From positions 1 to 52,592 of the forward strand of contig DIAS01000030.1 in the NCBI GenBank assembly GCA_002415855.1: a stretch of DNA of 52,592 bases, in the 5' to 3' direction. This stretch comes from Bacteroidales bacterium UBA5072 (lineage in GTDB: Bacteria > Bacteroidota > Bacteroidia > Bacteroidales > UBA10428). The notes below the pieces were generated by a model. That model was not told the DNA's origin. It did not search any database and saw only the letters and a program-made list of their open reading frames with translations. Of this stretch, positions 52,569 through 52,592 are shown piece after piece (positions within the stretch are counted from its first letter, which is position 1; each line of letters starts with the position of its first letter). The translations under genes and the position numbers were made by a program.

Positions 52569-52592
52569 ACAACCCACAACCCACAACCCACA
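52569..52592. repeat. 7-bp tandem repeat (ACAACCC), running off the window
   Basis: Three perfect copies of ACAACCC plus a partial fourth, reaching the last base of the window. Its full length is therefore unknown. Together with the 8-bp array it fills the gap after the ABC ATPase gene. Confidence 0.85.

Noticed and set aside
52483..52592. CRISPR-like array at the end of the window
   Set aside because: Units are 7-8 bases with no unique spacers, so these are simple tandem repeats.

Overview
The window reads as a chromosomal stretch of a Bacteroidota bacterium, most likely an environmental or anaerobic Bacteroidales-like lineage. The evidence is a compact primary sigma factor without region 1.1 (about 286 aa), several upstream regions carrying the Bacteroidota -7 box TAnnTTTG, start codons without clear Shine-Dalgarno sites, families common in that phylum (DUF4831, SiaB/SiaC pair, head-GIN DUF2807, GH20/GH31 exo-enzymes), and a full Rnf operon preceded by an RseC-like gene. 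Assignment to a genus is not possible from sequence alone. Coding density is high and no gene-free stretch exceeds about 250 bases. I saw no tRNA, rRNA, transposase, phage gene, CRISPR array or replication origin.

Layout. 1-3.7 kb: 3' part of an S41 C-terminal processing protease, a PnuC/NadR-kinase-like pair for nicotinamide riboside salvage, and a THUMP RNA methyltransferase. 4-8 kb: a SiaB kinase/SiaC phosphoprotein pair converging on a 1032-aa ABCG-type transporter with extra N-terminal domains. 8.3-12.9 kb: clpB, then a convergent Hpt-STAS signalling pair, then gcvT. 12.9-16.6 kb: an orphan LolD/MacB-type ATPase, an O-methyltransferase-like protein and recG. 16.6-21.4 kb (minus strand): a PAP2 phosphatase, ArnT-like GT39 and DPM1-like GT2 operon for lipid-linked sugar transfer, then an M49-like lipoprotein. 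21.4-26.9 kb (minus): rseC-rnfBCDGEA, a ferredoxin:NAD+ oxidoreductase ion pump. 27-35 kb: ftsK, lolA, a GH20 hexosaminidase with pepD, and a periplasmic thioredoxin. 35-41.6 kb: a DUF4831 lipoprotein with nnr (NAD(P)HX repair), a DUF2807 lipoprotein, a CHAD protein and tex. 41.6-47.7 kb: rpoD, an HtrA/DegQ protease, a secreted GH31, a LOG-family protein and a DUF1573 protein. 47.9 kb to the end: a TetR-controlled efflux operon (TetR, TolC, HlyD, two ABC ATPases) whose permeases presumably lie beyond the window.

Themes. Two gene sets concern NAD (PnuC plus kinase for salvage, Nnr for repair) and Rnf uses NAD+ as electron acceptor. Envelope quality control and biogenesis recur (HtrA, S41 protease, LolA, LolD-like ATPase, periplasmic thioredoxin). 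Two phosphorylation or partner-switch modules (SiaB/SiaC and Hpt/STAS) lie 6 kb apart without their usual phosphatase or output genes. The points most worth a second look are the efflux operon with complementary degenerate nucleotide-binding subunits and a TetR operator lying on a promoter, the ABCG fusion next to the SiaB/SiaC pair, palindromes abutting clpB, and a terminator ending four bases before the LOG start codon.
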